Origin: CAIQPS01 sp963843455 | GTDB taxonomy: Bacteria > Actinomycetota > Thermoleophilia > RBG-16-64-13 | Reading direction: 5' to 3' | Length of the DNA: 64,000 nt | Assembly (NCBI GenBank): GCA_963843455.1 | Contig: CAWJKE010000013.1 | Span: forward strand, 37,400 to 101,399 | Part shown: piece after piece, positions 35,619 through 45,037 of the stretch | Position numbering within the stretch: the first letter of the stretch is position 1 | Layout of the letters: every line of letters begins with the position of its first letter | Notes under the pieces: generated by a model | Seen by the model: only the letters and a program-made list of their open reading frames with translations | The model's database searches: none | What the model was told of the DNA's origin: nothing | Position numbers and translations under genes: made by a program

Positions 35619-37212
35619 ATGGCCGGCAAGAACAAGAAGAAGCAGTCTGCCAAGGCCCGGGCTAAGAAGCCCGTCGCGCCGGTAGTCCTGCAGGATGCAC
35701 CCACCGCCCCAACGCCGGTCGCGGATGCGGAGATAGTCCAGATACCGCTTGTCACCCCACCGCCCGAGGTTCTCAGGGCGCAGATGGCGAACTTGGTGGC
35801 CAGTTCCCTCCCCAAGGTGGAGCACTTCACCGTCGAAGAGCGGGTGTCCATGGGCAAGGCGGTCCGGACCCAGGCCCCGCTGGAGAGCCACGCCGAGTGG
35901 AGCCCTTCCCCGTATCGCGTGGACCCCGTCACTCTGCTTGAAGAACAGGCCGGGACCCGGGTGCCGGAACTGGTCCCCATCCGGTACGGGCGCATGATGG
36001 TCTCGCCCTTCGCCTTCTATCGCGGAGCCGCCTACGTGATGGCGTCGGATCTTGCCTCCACTCCCCATTCGGGTCTGCGGGTGCAGGCGTGCGGAGACGC
36101 TCACCTGATGAACTTTGGGGTCTTCGCCTCCCCGGAGCGGACACTCATGTTCGACATGAACGACTTCGACGAGACCCTGCCCGGACCCTGGGAATGGGAC
36201 GTCAAACGCCTGGCCGTCAGCTTCGAGGTGGCCACGCGCGCGCGGGGATTCGCCGACAAAGACCGGCGCGCGTTGGTGCTTCAGGTGGCGCGTCACTACC
36301 GCGAGAGCATGCGCGCCTTCGCCGAGATGAAGAACCTGGAAGTCTGGTACGCCAAGCTGGACATCGACACGATCCTCCAGCAGTTACGCGGGCAGAAAGA
36401 CGCCGCTCAGGTGGTCAAGAACACGGAGCGGCAGCTGGCCAAGATCCGGGGCAAGGACAACACCCGGGCCTTCGAGAAACTCACGGTGGCCGGGGAGGGG
36501 GAGCCGCGCATCGCGGCCGACCCGCCGCTTATCGTCCCCTTGAGCCGATCTCCTGACCGACGTCTCCCGAGAAGAGCTCATGAACTCGGTGAAGGCCATC
36601 CTGCGCGACTACCGGCGCACCCTCCAGCGGGATCGCAGCCGCCTGCTGGAGAGCTACAGGGTTGTGGACGTGGCCCGCAAGGTGGTGGGGGTGGGGAGCG
36701 TCGGTACCCGCACCAACGTCGCCCTGCTCATGGGTCGCGACGACCAGGACCCGCTCTTCATCCAGGTCAAAGAAGCGCGGGACTCCGTCCTTGCCCCCTT
36801 CGTCGGCAGGAGCCTCGTCAAGAACCAGGGCCAGCGGGTGGTCGAGGGTCAGCGCATGATGCAGGCCACCAGCGACATCTTCCTGGGGTGGATCCGCTTT
36901 ACCGGGGTGGACGGGGTCGAGCACGACTACTACCTCAGGCAGATGTGGGATGCCAAGGGCTCCGTGGACCCGGCGGTCATGTTGCCCAAAGGCTTCGAAG
37001 TGTATGCCCACATGTGTGGCTGGACTCTGGCGCGAGCGCACGCGCGCTCCGGCGACCGCGTCGCCATCGCCTCCTACATGGGCAAGAGCGACGTGTTCGA
37101 CAACGCGATCGCCGACTTCTCGAGTGCCTACGCCGACCAGAACGAACGCGATCACCAAGCGCTTGTGGATGCGGTGAAGAGCGGAAGGATCACGGCCACT
37201 CAGGGGGTGTAG
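35619..37212 (+). CDS. DUF2252 protein (frameshift near 36542)
   Basis: ATG 35619 behind a GGGGG site is preferred over one 16 codons upstream. After a lysine-rich leader (AGKNKKKQSAKARAKK), the DUF2252 pattern is clear: FFRGAA-like FAFYRGAAYVMASDL, GDAHLMNFG, DMNDFDETLPGPWEWDVKRLA. Around 36542 the frame shifts by one base; it continues LLTDVSREELMNSVKAIL, IQVKEARDSVLAPF, and GWTLARAHARSGDR, and stops at 37212. The rejoined product is about 530 residues. The GDAH and DMNDFDE motifs resemble kinase-type catalytic loops, so it may be a distant aminoglycoside-phosphotransferase-like enzyme, which is unproven. Confidence 0.8.
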
Positions 37213-37442
37213 AGGGAATGGACCGCGCTCACGAGGGAGCGGTGATCGCCGCCGCCGAGGCCACACGCCCAGCCGGCTCGGGTTCACTCGCGGATGAGAC
37301 CAATGACCCCGACAGTCCCCCTCGGGCCGTGTGGGCGGCCGAGTGGGCGCTGCGGGCCGCAGGGCCGGAGCGGGTGCAGTTGAGAACGCGGGCACGTGCA
37401 GGCACTTCCTCCGCTCAGGCGGGCGCGGAGCAGCATAAGACC

Positions 37443-38036
37443 GTGAGCGCTGAGCGGCGGCGCGCCCCCGCTCCGACGCCTGTCTCCGGGCCGGTATGCC
37501 GGGAATCCCGACCGGCGATCACCGCTCTCATCGGCGTGCTGTCCGACACCCACGGCTACCTCGACCCGCACATCCTCGAGCTCTTTGCCGGGGTGGACCA
37601 CATCATTCACGCCGGCGACATCGTCGATCCGCAGCTTCTGATCCAGCTCGCCGCTCTTGCCCCGGTGACCGCCGTCGCCGGGAACATCGACACGGGAGAT
37701 CTCGCCGCGGCATTGCCCCGGGAGACCTCGGGGGAGGTGGCCGGCGTACGTTTCGTCGTCGGGCACAAGCGCAAGCGGCTCTTGAAGCGTATTGCCGCCG
37801 GCAAACTGACTCTGGGTCACAACGGCGCGGCCCCGAACTTGGTGATCTTCGGGCACGAGCACATGCCCTACGCGGCCTGGGTCGATGGCACCCTGCTCTT
37901 GAATCCCGGGACGGCGAGTTCGCCCGAAGAGGAAGACGACGATCCCACGGTCGCCATCGTCCAAGTGGAGACAACCGGCCTCTCCGTCCGTTTCGTCCCG
38001 CTCAGCCGCCAGCGACACGCGGACGAGGACGTCTGA
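37443..38036 (+). CDS. YfcE/MJ0936-type metallophosphoesterase
   Basis: Catalytic motifs in order are GVLSDTHG, HAGDIVD, VAGNID and FGHEHMPY, the dinuclear metal site of the calcineurin-like family. YfcE-type proteins hydrolyse phosphodiesters and some nucleotides. I take GTG 37443, with GGAGC upstream, giving 197 residues. An in-frame ATG at 37218 with AGAGGGA five bases after the DUF2252 stop would add about 75 disordered residues, so the start is uncertain. It lies in the same direction as DUF2252. Confidence 0.82.
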   Translation: MSAERRRAPAPTPVSGPVCRESRPAITALIGVLSDTHGYLDPHILELFAGVDHIIHAGDIVDPQLLIQLAALAPVTAVAGNIDTGDLAAALPRETSGEVAGVRFVVGHKRKRLLKRIAAGKLTLGHNGAAPNLVIFGHEHMPYAAWVDGTLLLNPGTASSPEEEDDDPTVAIVQVETTGLSVRFVPLSRQRHADEDV

Positions 38037-38165
38037 GGAGGCGGAGACGGACAAGCAGATCATGGGAAAGGAGCCCCTTGCCGTCGGCTTCCTACCCACC
38101 GCATCAGAATCGATGTTGGCGAGCGCGGCGCGGGCAGGCGGCGATCGAAGTGCGGCCGGCCCCCT

Positions 38166-39668
38166 CTAGACCAGCCGGAACACGTTGTAGCCCCAGGCGG
38201 GCAGGTCAAGGTACAATCCCGGCGTCTCGAGCGTATCCCCCTCGCGTTCGTAACGGGCATCGCTCAGTAGGTCCTGGAGCGACCAGTGTCTTCCCGCCAG
38301 GTCGTCGAACGGCAGAGATACGTAGCACTGGCTCTGGTGGTCGGAGAAGTTCACCGCCGCGATCAGCCGGTCGTCGCTTTCCTCCTGCCACGCTTGGACG
38401 ACGAAGCAATCGTGTGTCCAGTTGCCGTCCCAAGCGGCATGCGGTTCAAGCAGCTTGCAGTCGCCTTCCCGCAAAGCAGAAGTCCGAAGACAGGCGAGAA
38501 GTGACGCATAGAACGCTTTCAGTTCCTGGTCGACCGGCTCGACCGGCCGGCGGCAGAGGTGAATGGGGAGGTGGACCTTGGCTCCTTCGAGCTGTCCCTC
38601 CTGCAAGAATCGCAGTCCCGGACACAGAAAGGTGACGACGGCCGCCGCCCGGTGTTCGTCGGGCGGGAACGTTGCAGCCGCTCTTGCTTCGTCGTGGTTC
38701 TCGAGGAATCGTGCCGAGCGATGCTGAAAATCCATGTCGGCGTGCAGATGATCGCGGACCTTCCGGGCGTCGCCCTCGACCAACCGGTCGTAGAGCCGCT
38801 TGTCGTACGTGTAATCGAAGCCCTGTTGTTGGAGGTCCCACTCGCGTCCCCAGTAGACCTCCGCCATGAACAGGAAGCCGGGGTGGGTGCCCTTGATCCT
38901 GGCCACTGCCTCGGGCCAGAAGGGCTGCGGCGTCTTGCCCCAGGTCCGCTGGAACACATCGGGCAGGACGAGCATGGCCATATCGCAACGCACCCCGTCG
39001 CAGCGCTCCGCTACTCGGGCCAACTCGCCCAGCATCGCCTCCTGCACAGCCGGGTTGGAGTAGTCGAGTTGCAGCGTGTCCGGCCAGCCGGCGAAATATG
39101 GATCCCGGCCGTAGGCAAGTACCGAGCCGTTGTCCATAAGCTGGTAGTTCTGGGGCTCGCGGGCCAGGTCCGCCTCGGTGCCCGACACGTAGTAATCGGG
39201 ATGCTCCGTCACCCAGGGGTGGTCGGGAGCAGTATGGTTAGGTACGAAATCGAGCATAAGTCTGAGGCCTCGTTCGTGCAGCCGGGCCCGAAGATGGGAA
39301 AGGGCCTTCTCGCCCCCGAGGGCCGGAGCGACCTCGTACCCGGTCACGGCGAAGCACGACCCGCAGATGTCGTCCTCGGTCAGGTCCGGCAGCGCCCGCA
39401 AGAACTCCTCGCGCCAGCTCTGATTTGCCCTAGATACGGCCCGACCGGCGGCGCCGGTCCGCCACACGCCGAGCAGGTAGAGGAGGTCGAACCCTTCCTC
39501 AGCAAGACGGTCAAGTTCTGCGTCGGGAAGGTCGTCCAGGGTGGCGGCGCTGGAGAGTTCGTGCGACAGGTCGCTGAGCCGGGCGCGTGCGTTTATCTGA
39601 TAGAGGGAGGGGTTCTTGACGGTCTTCAAGGTGGAGTCTCCTGCGGCCTCGTTTTCAGTCTTGCTCAT
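38166..39668 (-). CDS. GH13 alpha-amylase-family enzyme (copy 1)
   Basis: A 500-residue protein from ATG 39668. GH13 regions are all present: DFVPNHTAPDH (region I), GVRCDMAML with the nucleophile Asp229, FMAEVYWG with acid/base Glu270, and FLENHDEAR with Asp326. It lacks a signal peptide. The N-terminus NPSLYQINARARL is that of amylase-like enzymes seen in many soil bacteria and close to trehalose or glucan metabolism, but the substrate is not known. It overlaps the antiporter gene by 14 bases, so the two are translationally linked. A second copy lies at 58594. Confidence 0.88.
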   Translation of the reverse strand: MSKTENEAAGDSTLKTVKNPSLYQINARARLSDLSHELSSAATLDDLPDAELDRLAEEGFDLLYLLGVWRTGAAGRAVSRANQSWREEFLRALPDLTEDDICGSCFAVTGYEVAPALGGEKALSHLRARLHERGLRLMLDFVPNHTAPDHPWVTEHPDYYVSGTEADLAREPQNYQLMDNGSVLAYGRDPYFAGWPDTLQLDYSNPAVQEAMLGELARVAERCDGVRCDMAMLVLPDVFQRTWGKTPQPFWPEAVARIKGTHPGFLFMAEVYWGREWDLQQQGFDYTYDKRLYDRLVEGDARKVRDHLHADMDFQHRSARFLENHDEARAAATFPPDEHRAAAVVTFLCPGLRFLQEGQLEGAKVHLPIHLCRRPVEPVDQELKAFYASLLACLRTSALREGDCKLLEPHAAWDGNWTHDCFVVQAWQEESDDRLIAAVNFSDHQSQCYVSLPFDDLAGRHWSLQDLLSDARYEREGDTLETPGLYLDLPAWGYNVFRLV

Positions 39669-40938
39669 TGGAGCTCGGGGAGGCGAGCCCCTGGCGGGTC
39701 TTCACCACGGTTGTCGGTTCCAGCTCGGGGCTTCCGGGTGCAAATGCCGCCGCCTTGGACCCGTACCAGGCGGCCACCGGCCCGGCCGAGATACCGTGCA
39801 AGATGACGCTGAACAGGATCGTCCAGCCCGCGGTGGCGGCGAGCAGCGTCGTGTCGATGCCGGCGCCGTGGATCGACTCGATGGCCAGGATCAGAAACAC
39901 CACGCTGGCCAGCCCGCGGGGACCGAACCAACCGATGAACACCACGGTGGACCAGTGCATCTTCCGGCCCAGCAGCGCGAGGGCTACGGCCAACATGCGT
40001 ACGAACGTGAGGCTCAGGAGCGCATAAAGGATCGGCTGCCAGTGCATCCCCTCCGAAAGCAGTATCGGTGCGATGGCCGCTCCGAAGACGAACCAAACAG
40101 CTAGTGTGAGCAGGACGCCGGTCTTCTCCGTGTACTCCACCGCCTCGGTAGCCGCCTCGTGACCCACAGCTCCGAAGGTGACCCCCCCGACGAATGCCGC
40201 GATGAACCCGTTGCCTCCGAGAGCCAGGGCGCCGCCATAGGCCAGCAGCGCGAAAGCGATGGCGGCAAATTGGCGAGAGGCCACCGATGACCACTTGCGC
40301 TTGATGGATAGACGCATGAGCAGACCGGCAGCCAGGCCGACGGCGACGCCGATGGCGATGCCGATCGCTATCTCCCGGATGGCCGTGACGATCCGATGTC
40401 CATTATTCTCTGACTGGGCGATGGCGACGCCAATGAAGAGTGTCACCAGCGGCGTGGCCACACCATCGTTCAGGCCGCTCTCCACGTTGATGTCCCGCCG
40501 GATCCTATCCGGCACCTTGGGGTTCCGGAACATCGCGAGGCCCAGGGAAAGATCGGTGGGTGCGAGGATGGAGGCGAGTAGGGCGCACGTGCCCAGGCCG
40601 AGCGCAGGCACCAGAAGCCACGCGGACAAGATGCCGAAAGCGACTGCCAGCGGCAGACCGACAAAAAGAAGCAATATAGGAATCGCCTTGTCCCGGCGAA
40701 GAGCGCGGAGATTGACGCTGGAGGCATCGGAGAAGAGCAACAGAGCCAGCGTCAGCCCCGTGACCACGCGGACTATCTCCGAGTTGGTGCCCGGTTCGAC
40801 CAAGAACGCGGCATTTGGGCCAAGCACGAAACCGAGAACGACGAAGGTGATCGGCCCCGTTATCATCAGATACTCGAGCCGGGCCGCGCCCAGGGAGTAC
40901 AGGGCTATAAGAGCCACAAGGACGAGGTACCCGGTCAC
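39655..40938 (-). CDS. CPA1-type sodium/proton antiporter
   Basis: A 427-residue protein with about twelve membrane helices, ATG at 40938. The conserved ion site is ASILAPTDLSLG and NVESGLNDGVATPLV, with aspartates as in NhaP/NhaK-type transporters. Further hallmarks are GFVLGPNAAFL and FIGWFGPRGLASVVF. A hydrophilic C-terminal tail of about 35 residues follows the last helix. It should exchange protons for sodium or potassium to hold pH and salt balance. It is the first gene of a pair with the GH13 enzyme. Confidence 0.88.
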   Translation of the reverse strand: MTGYLVLVALIALYSLGAARLEYLMITGPITFVVLGFVLGPNAAFLVEPGTNSEIVRVVTGLTLALLLFSDASSVNLRALRRDKAIPILLLFVGLPLAVAFGILSAWLLVPALGLGTCALLASILAPTDLSLGLAMFRNPKVPDRIRRDINVESGLNDGVATPLVTLFIGVAIAQSENNGHRIVTAIREIAIGIAIGVAVGLAAGLLMRLSIKRKWSSVASRQFAAIAFALLAYGGALALGGNGFIAAFVGGVTFGAVGHEAATEAVEYTEKTGVLLTLAVWFVFGAAIAPILLSEGMHWQPILYALLSLTFVRMLAVALALLGRKMHWSTVVFIGWFGPRGLASVVFLILAIESIHGAGIDTTLLAATAGWTILFSVILHGISAGPVAAWYGSKAAAFAPGSPELEPTTVVKTRQGLASPSSNEQD

Positions 40939-41055
40939 CGCCGCTCCTCTTCCAGTTTGTAGGTTGCCTGCCGCCTCGACCCTGCTAGTGCCCCGGCTGC
41001 GAGCACATGGGCGCCTCTCGCTTATCCTCTTGCGCCGAACACTCGTCGGTCGAGG

Positions 41056-41520
41056 CTAGATCATGGCCTTCCGCTTCATTTCGTCGAATTCCGCCTGGGT
41101 AATAGCGCCGCTGTCAAGGAGCGCCTGAGCCTTGGCGATCTCGTCGGCCGCTGAATAACCGGCCGCACGCTTCTGCTTTGCGTCGGCCTCTTCCATCAGT
41201 TGCTTGTCCTGCTCGGTCATCTTCGGCCGGGCGATCAGGTAGACCAGAAGGCCGATGAGCGGGATGAAGATCAGGAAGATGATCCAGCCGGCCTTGGCAC
41301 CACCGCCGATGTCATTCCGGCGAAAGATGTCGGCGAAGACCGTGATGAAGATCCAGAGGTAGATCATCCAGAAGAAGAATATGCACATGGTCCAGATGAC
41401 GCTGCCGGTACCCCAGGTCTGGCTGCATCCGGTGAGGCTGAGCAGCAGGATGCCCATCAGCAGAAGCAGGACCAACCACCGTTTCGAGAATTGCTTTATA
41501 GATCCCTCCGTTTCATTCAT
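41056..41520 (-). CDS. SHOCT-domain membrane protein (PLDc_N-like helices)
   Basis: Start is ATG 41520 (MNETEGSIKQFSK). After a basic N-terminus come a lipoprotein-like hydrophobic segment (WLVLLLLMGILLLSLTGCS), two membrane helices (MCIFFFWMIYLWIF and GWIIFLIFIPLIGLLVYLIA) and an FRRNDIGGG loop, then a C-terminal SHOCT motif (AQALLDSGAITQAEFDEMKRK). A close paralogue at 61194 starts at ATG where this copy has ATA (nine codons into this product). Both share the upstream DNA. Function unknown; SHOCT proteins often oligomerise or are stress-linked. Confidence 0.82.
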   Translation of the reverse strand: MNETEGSIKQFSKRWLVLLLLMGILLLSLTGCSQTWGTGSVIWTMCIFFFWMIYLWIFITVFADIFRRNDIGGGAKAGWIIFLIFIPLIGLLVYLIARPKMTEQDKQLMEEADAKQKRAAGYSAADEIAKAQALLDSGAITQAEFDEMKRKAMI

Positions 41521-41589
41521 GTTACGACCGACCAGAATCACTGCGATTTCGCCTTCGCGGGCGGCCGGAGCAGGCCGCCCCGCGGTCTG

Positions 41590-42270
41590 CTACTTGGGCT
41601 GGTCAGCGTGCGAAGGCTCCTCTTTGTCCCCACCGTGTTCTCCGGAAGCAGCCGGGCCCCGTGACCGCCGAGGCACGAGCGGCTCAACGATCAAGAGGAC
41701 CGTGCAGGCAAGATAGAGCATGACAGCGGCCCTCGGTGAGACGAAGGCGATGGCAATGGCGAAGACCAGTAGGCCCACCGACCACCACCGCCCCCGCACG
41801 AAGGCGCGAAGGTCACCTTCAGCCACCTGGTCTTCGATCATCTCTTTGTGCCGCGAGAGATACACCCCGAGCATGCTGAGTGCGAAGGAGGCCAGCAGGA
41901 GGTCGACGCCGAAGACGATGGTCGCGACTCGCGCGCCCGCGTCGCCGCTGTGCTCTCCTGCCAAGGCGGCCGTGAAAGGCATGACCGAGACGAAGAGAAG
42001 GCCGACCAGATTCAGTCGAAAGAAAGCCCCATTACCCGACCTCATGAACCTGGTGAGATTGCTGTGCGCAATCCACCACCCGCCGACGAAGGCGAAGCTG
42101 ACCAGGTAGGAGAGATACATGCGCCACTCAGCGAGCAAGGCGGCGCCGAGATTCGTCGAGTCGGCCGGGACCTTGAGCTCGAGTACCAGCAACGTGATGA
42201 CGATGGCAAGGACGCCATCGGAGAACGCCTCGAGGCGCTGCTTGGGCAAGAGCTTGTAGTTACGGGCCAT
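41590..42270 (-). CDS. TMEM175-family potassium channel-like protein
   Basis: A 226-residue membrane protein, start ATG 42270. It carries the TMEM175/DUF1211 signature FSDGVLAIVITLLVLEL on helix 1, with WWIAHSNLTRFM and LNLVGLLFVSVMPFTA later; six helices are evident. Bacterial members form tetrameric potassium-conducting channels. A 25-residue hydrophilic tail closes the protein. It lies in a minus-strand group with the antiporter, SHOCT and DUF1269 genes, fitting an ion-stress setting. Confidence 0.85.
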   Translation of the reverse strand: MARNYKLLPKQRLEAFSDGVLAIVITLLVLELKVPADSTNLGAALLAEWRMYLSYLVSFAFVGGWWIAHSNLTRFMRSGNGAFFRLNLVGLLFVSVMPFTAALAGEHSGDAGARVATIVFGVDLLLASFALSMLGVYLSRHKEMIEDQVAEGDLRAFVRGRWWSVGLLVFAIAIAFVSPRAAVMLYLACTVLLIVEPLVPRRSRGPAASGEHGGDKEEPSHADQPK

Positions 42271-42366
42271 ATGTACCTACGCATGACAGTCTGTTTGCAG
42301 TTCCACGGACGGGGTAGTGCCCCGCATTCCGGCAATCGCTGCCTCGGTGAAAAGCGGGGACGAAAG

Positions 42367-42388
42367 GGGCCGGCGCGTACGCCGGCCC
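42367..42388 (-). terminator. Terminator hairpin between DUF1269 and TMEM175 genes
   Basis: GGGCCGGCG and CGCCGGCCC around a CGTA loop, a perfect 9-bp stem, 17 bases after the DUF1269 stop. A short TTTC run follows on the minus side. Confidence 0.55.
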
Positions 42389-42404
42389 TTCTTTCCCTCG
42401 CGAC

Positions 42405-42932
42405 CTACGAGTTGATTGCATCCGTGACTTCATCGGAGGACTTCGCGAGTGCCGCCTGCAGCTGGTCGTAGTCGCCCGAGTCGATGGCCTGGTTGATCCT
42501 CTTGTCCGACTGAACCAGAGCGTTCTCGACCGCGTCGGCCCATTGGTCATCGACGATGGCGACGACCGCGGAGGATCCCGGCGGCAGGTACTTCTCCACG
42601 TCGACGCCCATCTTCTTCTCTTCGTGCCGCTTGGAGAGCTTGCCCACCACGGCGCCGATCCCGGCGCCGATCGCGGTCGCGGCCAGCAGTGGCGGCGCGA
42701 ACAGACCGAGGACGAGCCCCGCGCCTGCGCCGAGGGTGGCGCCACCGGCCACGTGCAGGTCGCCGTGCTCCTTCACGTCGACCTTGCCGCTCGCGTCGCG
42801 ACTCATCACCACGGCCTGAATGACCTTGTACTGGCCGGCCTCCTCGCCGGACTTGAGCGCGGCGAAGTCCTCGGCCGCCTTCCCGGCGGCGGCGTACGAG
42901 CCGACCACGAGCGCGAGATTGTCAGTGTTCAT
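42405..42932 (-). CDS. DUF1269 stress-type protein
   Basis: A 175-residue protein from ATG 42932. Typical features are LALVVGSYAAAGKAAEDFAAL at the start, a central glycine-rich segment that may insert in the membrane (TLGAGAGLVLGLFAPPLLAA), and a charged KLSKRHEEKKMGVDVEKY segment, then an acidic alanine-rich end. DUF1269 proteins are seen in stress gene clusters but lack a biochemical role. A hairpin terminator follows. Confidence 0.8.
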   Translation of the reverse strand: MNTDNLALVVGSYAAAGKAAEDFAALKSGEEAGQYKVIQAVVMSRDASGKVDVKEHGDLHVAGGATLGAGAGLVLGLFAPPLLAATAIGAGIGAVVGKLSKRHEEKKMGVDVEKYLPPGSSAVVAIVDDQWADAVENALVQSDKRINQAIDSGDYDQLQAALAKSSDEVTDAINS

Positions 42933-43018
42933 TTCTCCTCCTTGTGTTGACGGCCGTGACTACATGTCAGGCCGGTGTCCCCTTGATTGATGTGCCTTTG
43001 GCCGACCCGCCAGAACCC

Positions 43019-43183
43019 TCACCGGCGCTCGCGCCTGCGAACCCCGGCTACCGAGCCGGGCGAGAGGGGCCGTCCCAACGGGTCGATGAACAGCGTGACG
43101 GGTCCGGTATGCACCGGAACCTTTCCCTCGATCACCTCGATCGAGTAGGAGAGGTCGGCGCCCTACAACCAGGGGCCTTTCAC
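43019..43183 (-). pseudogene. Coding remnant or damaged small gene with internal stop
   Basis: On the minus strand GTG 43183, six bases behind AGGAGAAG, opens MKGPWL followed by a TAG, then GADLSYSIEVIEGKV and TGPVTLFIDPLGRPLSPG to TGA at 43019. The second piece has coding character but no recognised family. A hairpin (CCCGGCT-ACCG-AGCCGGG, 43043-43060) lies near its end and may be a terminator. Confidence 0.3.
43043..43060 (-). terminator. Hairpin downstream of DUF6325 gene
   Basis: Perfect 7-bp stem CCCGGCT/AGCCGGG with loop ACCG, about 145 bases after the DUF6325 stop. No clear T-run. Confidence 0.35.
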
Positions 43184-43205
43184 TGCTTCTCCTTCAGGCT
43201 GCGGC

Positions 43206-43757
43206 CTAGTCCTCGTCGCCTTCCTCATCGGCCATCTCGAGCGCAGCCAACTCGTCTGCCTCTTCACGGGTGACAAGGCCGATTGCAATGAGGTCGCGCG
43301 GCCTGATGAAGTCGCTCGCGATGTTGAAGCCGCCGGCACGCCATATCGCGTTCCGGAGCGGTATCGCCCAGTGATGCTCGATAAGCATCAGGGCCACGGC
43401 CGAGTCGTTCGGGATATCCTCAAGAATATCGGCCGCTGTTTGGTCGGAGAAGATCTCGATGCCCTCTTCGCCGGCCTGAGCCCCCAGCTCGGCTCCGGCG
43501 ACGAAGCCTTCTTCGCCGGCCGCGCCGAGACCGATGAGTGCGCCCACCTTGGCGCCGAACTCGACTGACTCATCTTCGGTCAGGTTGCTCAGCCGAATCA
43601 CGTTCATCACGCCCTCAGGGTCCTTGTAGAGGGTAAGCGCGTCGATGACCCGGACCGCATTGCTCTCGCGGAGCCGTGCGAGTTCGTCGAGGGCCTCGCC
43701 TCTGAATTCCGGGGATTTGAATCCGAACACAAGTAGTTGAACCGGTCCGATAGCCAT
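43206..43757 (-). CDS. DUF6325-like protein (copy A)
   Basis: A 183-residue acidic protein from ATG 43757 (MAIGPVQLLVFGF). The paralogue at 60311 begins MAVEASLGPIQYIVLGF and shares the same order: beta strand, KxGxIRVxDxxxVxKD pattern, an acidic loop and an HxWxxxFRxAxRxAG-like end, here HHWAIPLRNAIWRAGG. Such proteins sit with SHOCT-domain genes in many actinobacteria and have no known role. The C-terminal extension beyond that block (RPRDLIAIGLVTREEADEL) is missing in the other copy. It is the first gene of the minus-strand stress block. Confidence 0.75.
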   Translation of the reverse strand: MAIGPVQLLVFGFKSPEFRGEALDELARLRESNAVRVIDALTLYKDPEGVMNVIRLSNLTEDESVEFGAKVGALIGLGAAGEEGFVAGAELGAQAGEEGIEIFSDQTAADILEDIPNDSAVALMLIEHHWAIPLRNAIWRAGGFNIASDFIRPRDLIAIGLVTREEADELAALEMADEEGDED

Positions 43758-43950
43758 GTGGTTCCTCCTTCGGTTATTGGGGGCGCTGTCGAACAATCGA
43801 GCAGCGCTGCGAAGCCAGAATGCACGGGTGCTTCGTTGAATTAGCCCGTTTGACCTCCCTTTGGGTGTGTGTCCGCCCCTCGGTGAGTGCCCGGGTCGGG
43901 TGCTGCCGAAACGTCGGTCCAGGGCGAGGCCATCACGTTCCCCTTGCTCA

Positions 43951-45005
43951 CTAGACTTCAGAGAACTGGACGATGACCTTGATGTCTTCGGGTTGTCGCT
44001 CGAGCGCCTGTTTGAAGTCCTCCGGCTTTTCCCGGCGGGTGATGAGGCGGGCCAACCACTTGGGGTCGGCGGCGGCCAAGCACTTCGCCGGCCTTGTACC
44101 AGTGCCGCCTGTTGGCGTTGACGCTGCCGACGATCACGATGTTCTTCAGAAACGACCGCAGCCGCGACGTCGGCGGTGGTCCCTTGTGAGCCCCCGCTTC
44201 CGATGCCGGTGAGGCAGACAACGCCACCGGCGGCAATCGCCCAGCACGAGTCATAGATGACCTTGCCGACCCCGGTGCACTCGATGATGACGTCGGGCGC
44301 CGGATGGACATCGGCAACGGTGCCGGAGTGATAGGTGGCGCCGAGGGCGCGCACGAGATCCGGTTTCGGTCCCGACTCCACCCGGTCAAGCACATGCACG
44401 TTGAAGCCGCGCTGGACTCCCATGAGAGCGGCGAGCAGGCCGATCGGCCCGGCGCCCGTCACCAGGACGTTGCGCGGCTCCCAGAAGGAATGCCGGCCCA
44501 GCCCGAGAGTAGCAGCGCTGCTCCCACGCCTTCGTGATCACCGTTGTGGGTTCGAGCAGCACGCCGAGAATGCCGAGGGAGCGAGTCGAGCTTGATCGCG
44601 TATTCGGGCTCGATCCTCCAGCGTTCGGACATGAAGCCGTCGATCTGCTTGATGCCACGCTCGGTGTATTGACCGTTGCTGGCACATGTCCCACTCGCCC
44701 ACGGCGCAGTTCGGGCACGGAACCGGGTCGGGCCGGCGTACGATGCCCACCACGAGATCGCCTTTCTTCAGCCCTTTGGCCGGACCCGGGTCGATCACGC
44801 GCCCGAGAGATTCATGCCCCAGCACGAGCCGTGTCTTCCCCGGGGGCGCCCAGCCATACTTGCCCTCCACCATCTCGACATCGGTGCCGCAGACCCCGAC
44901 GGCGATGGCTTCCACGAGCACCGAGCCGTCGCCAAGGTCTGGCTCCGGAACGTCCTCCAGTTGCGCGGTTCCGGGCTTCATCGGTTCCAAGGTAATGGCC
45001 TTCAT
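43951..45005 (-). pseudogene. Zinc-type glucose 1-dehydrogenase, broken by several frameshifts
   Basis: From ATG 45005 behind AAAGGAGG. The first frame reads MKAITLEPMKPGTAQL with the zinc-site VGVCGTDVEMV and LVLGHESLG, ending DPVPCPNCAVGEWDMC. After one-base breaks near 44695, 44585, 44500, 44190 and others come NGQYTERGIKQIDGFMSE, VLLEPTTVITKAWEQ, NVLVTGAGPIGLLAALMG and, at the end, VIVQFSEV. The NGQYTERGIK pattern is typical of medium-chain glucose dehydrogenases that use NAD(P). All pieces fit one protein of about 351 residues, so consensus errors are the likely cause. It is 32 bases from the MGH1-like gene in an operon. Confidence 0.8.
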
Positions 45006-45037
45006 CGGGTGCCTCCTTTGCTTTGATTCGTTCAGAG

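Noticed and set aside
43019..43150. D-aminoacyl-tRNA deacylase remnant (GAD...GPVTL resemblance)
   Set aside because: The spacing between the two motifs is twice that of the family, so the likeness is probably chance.
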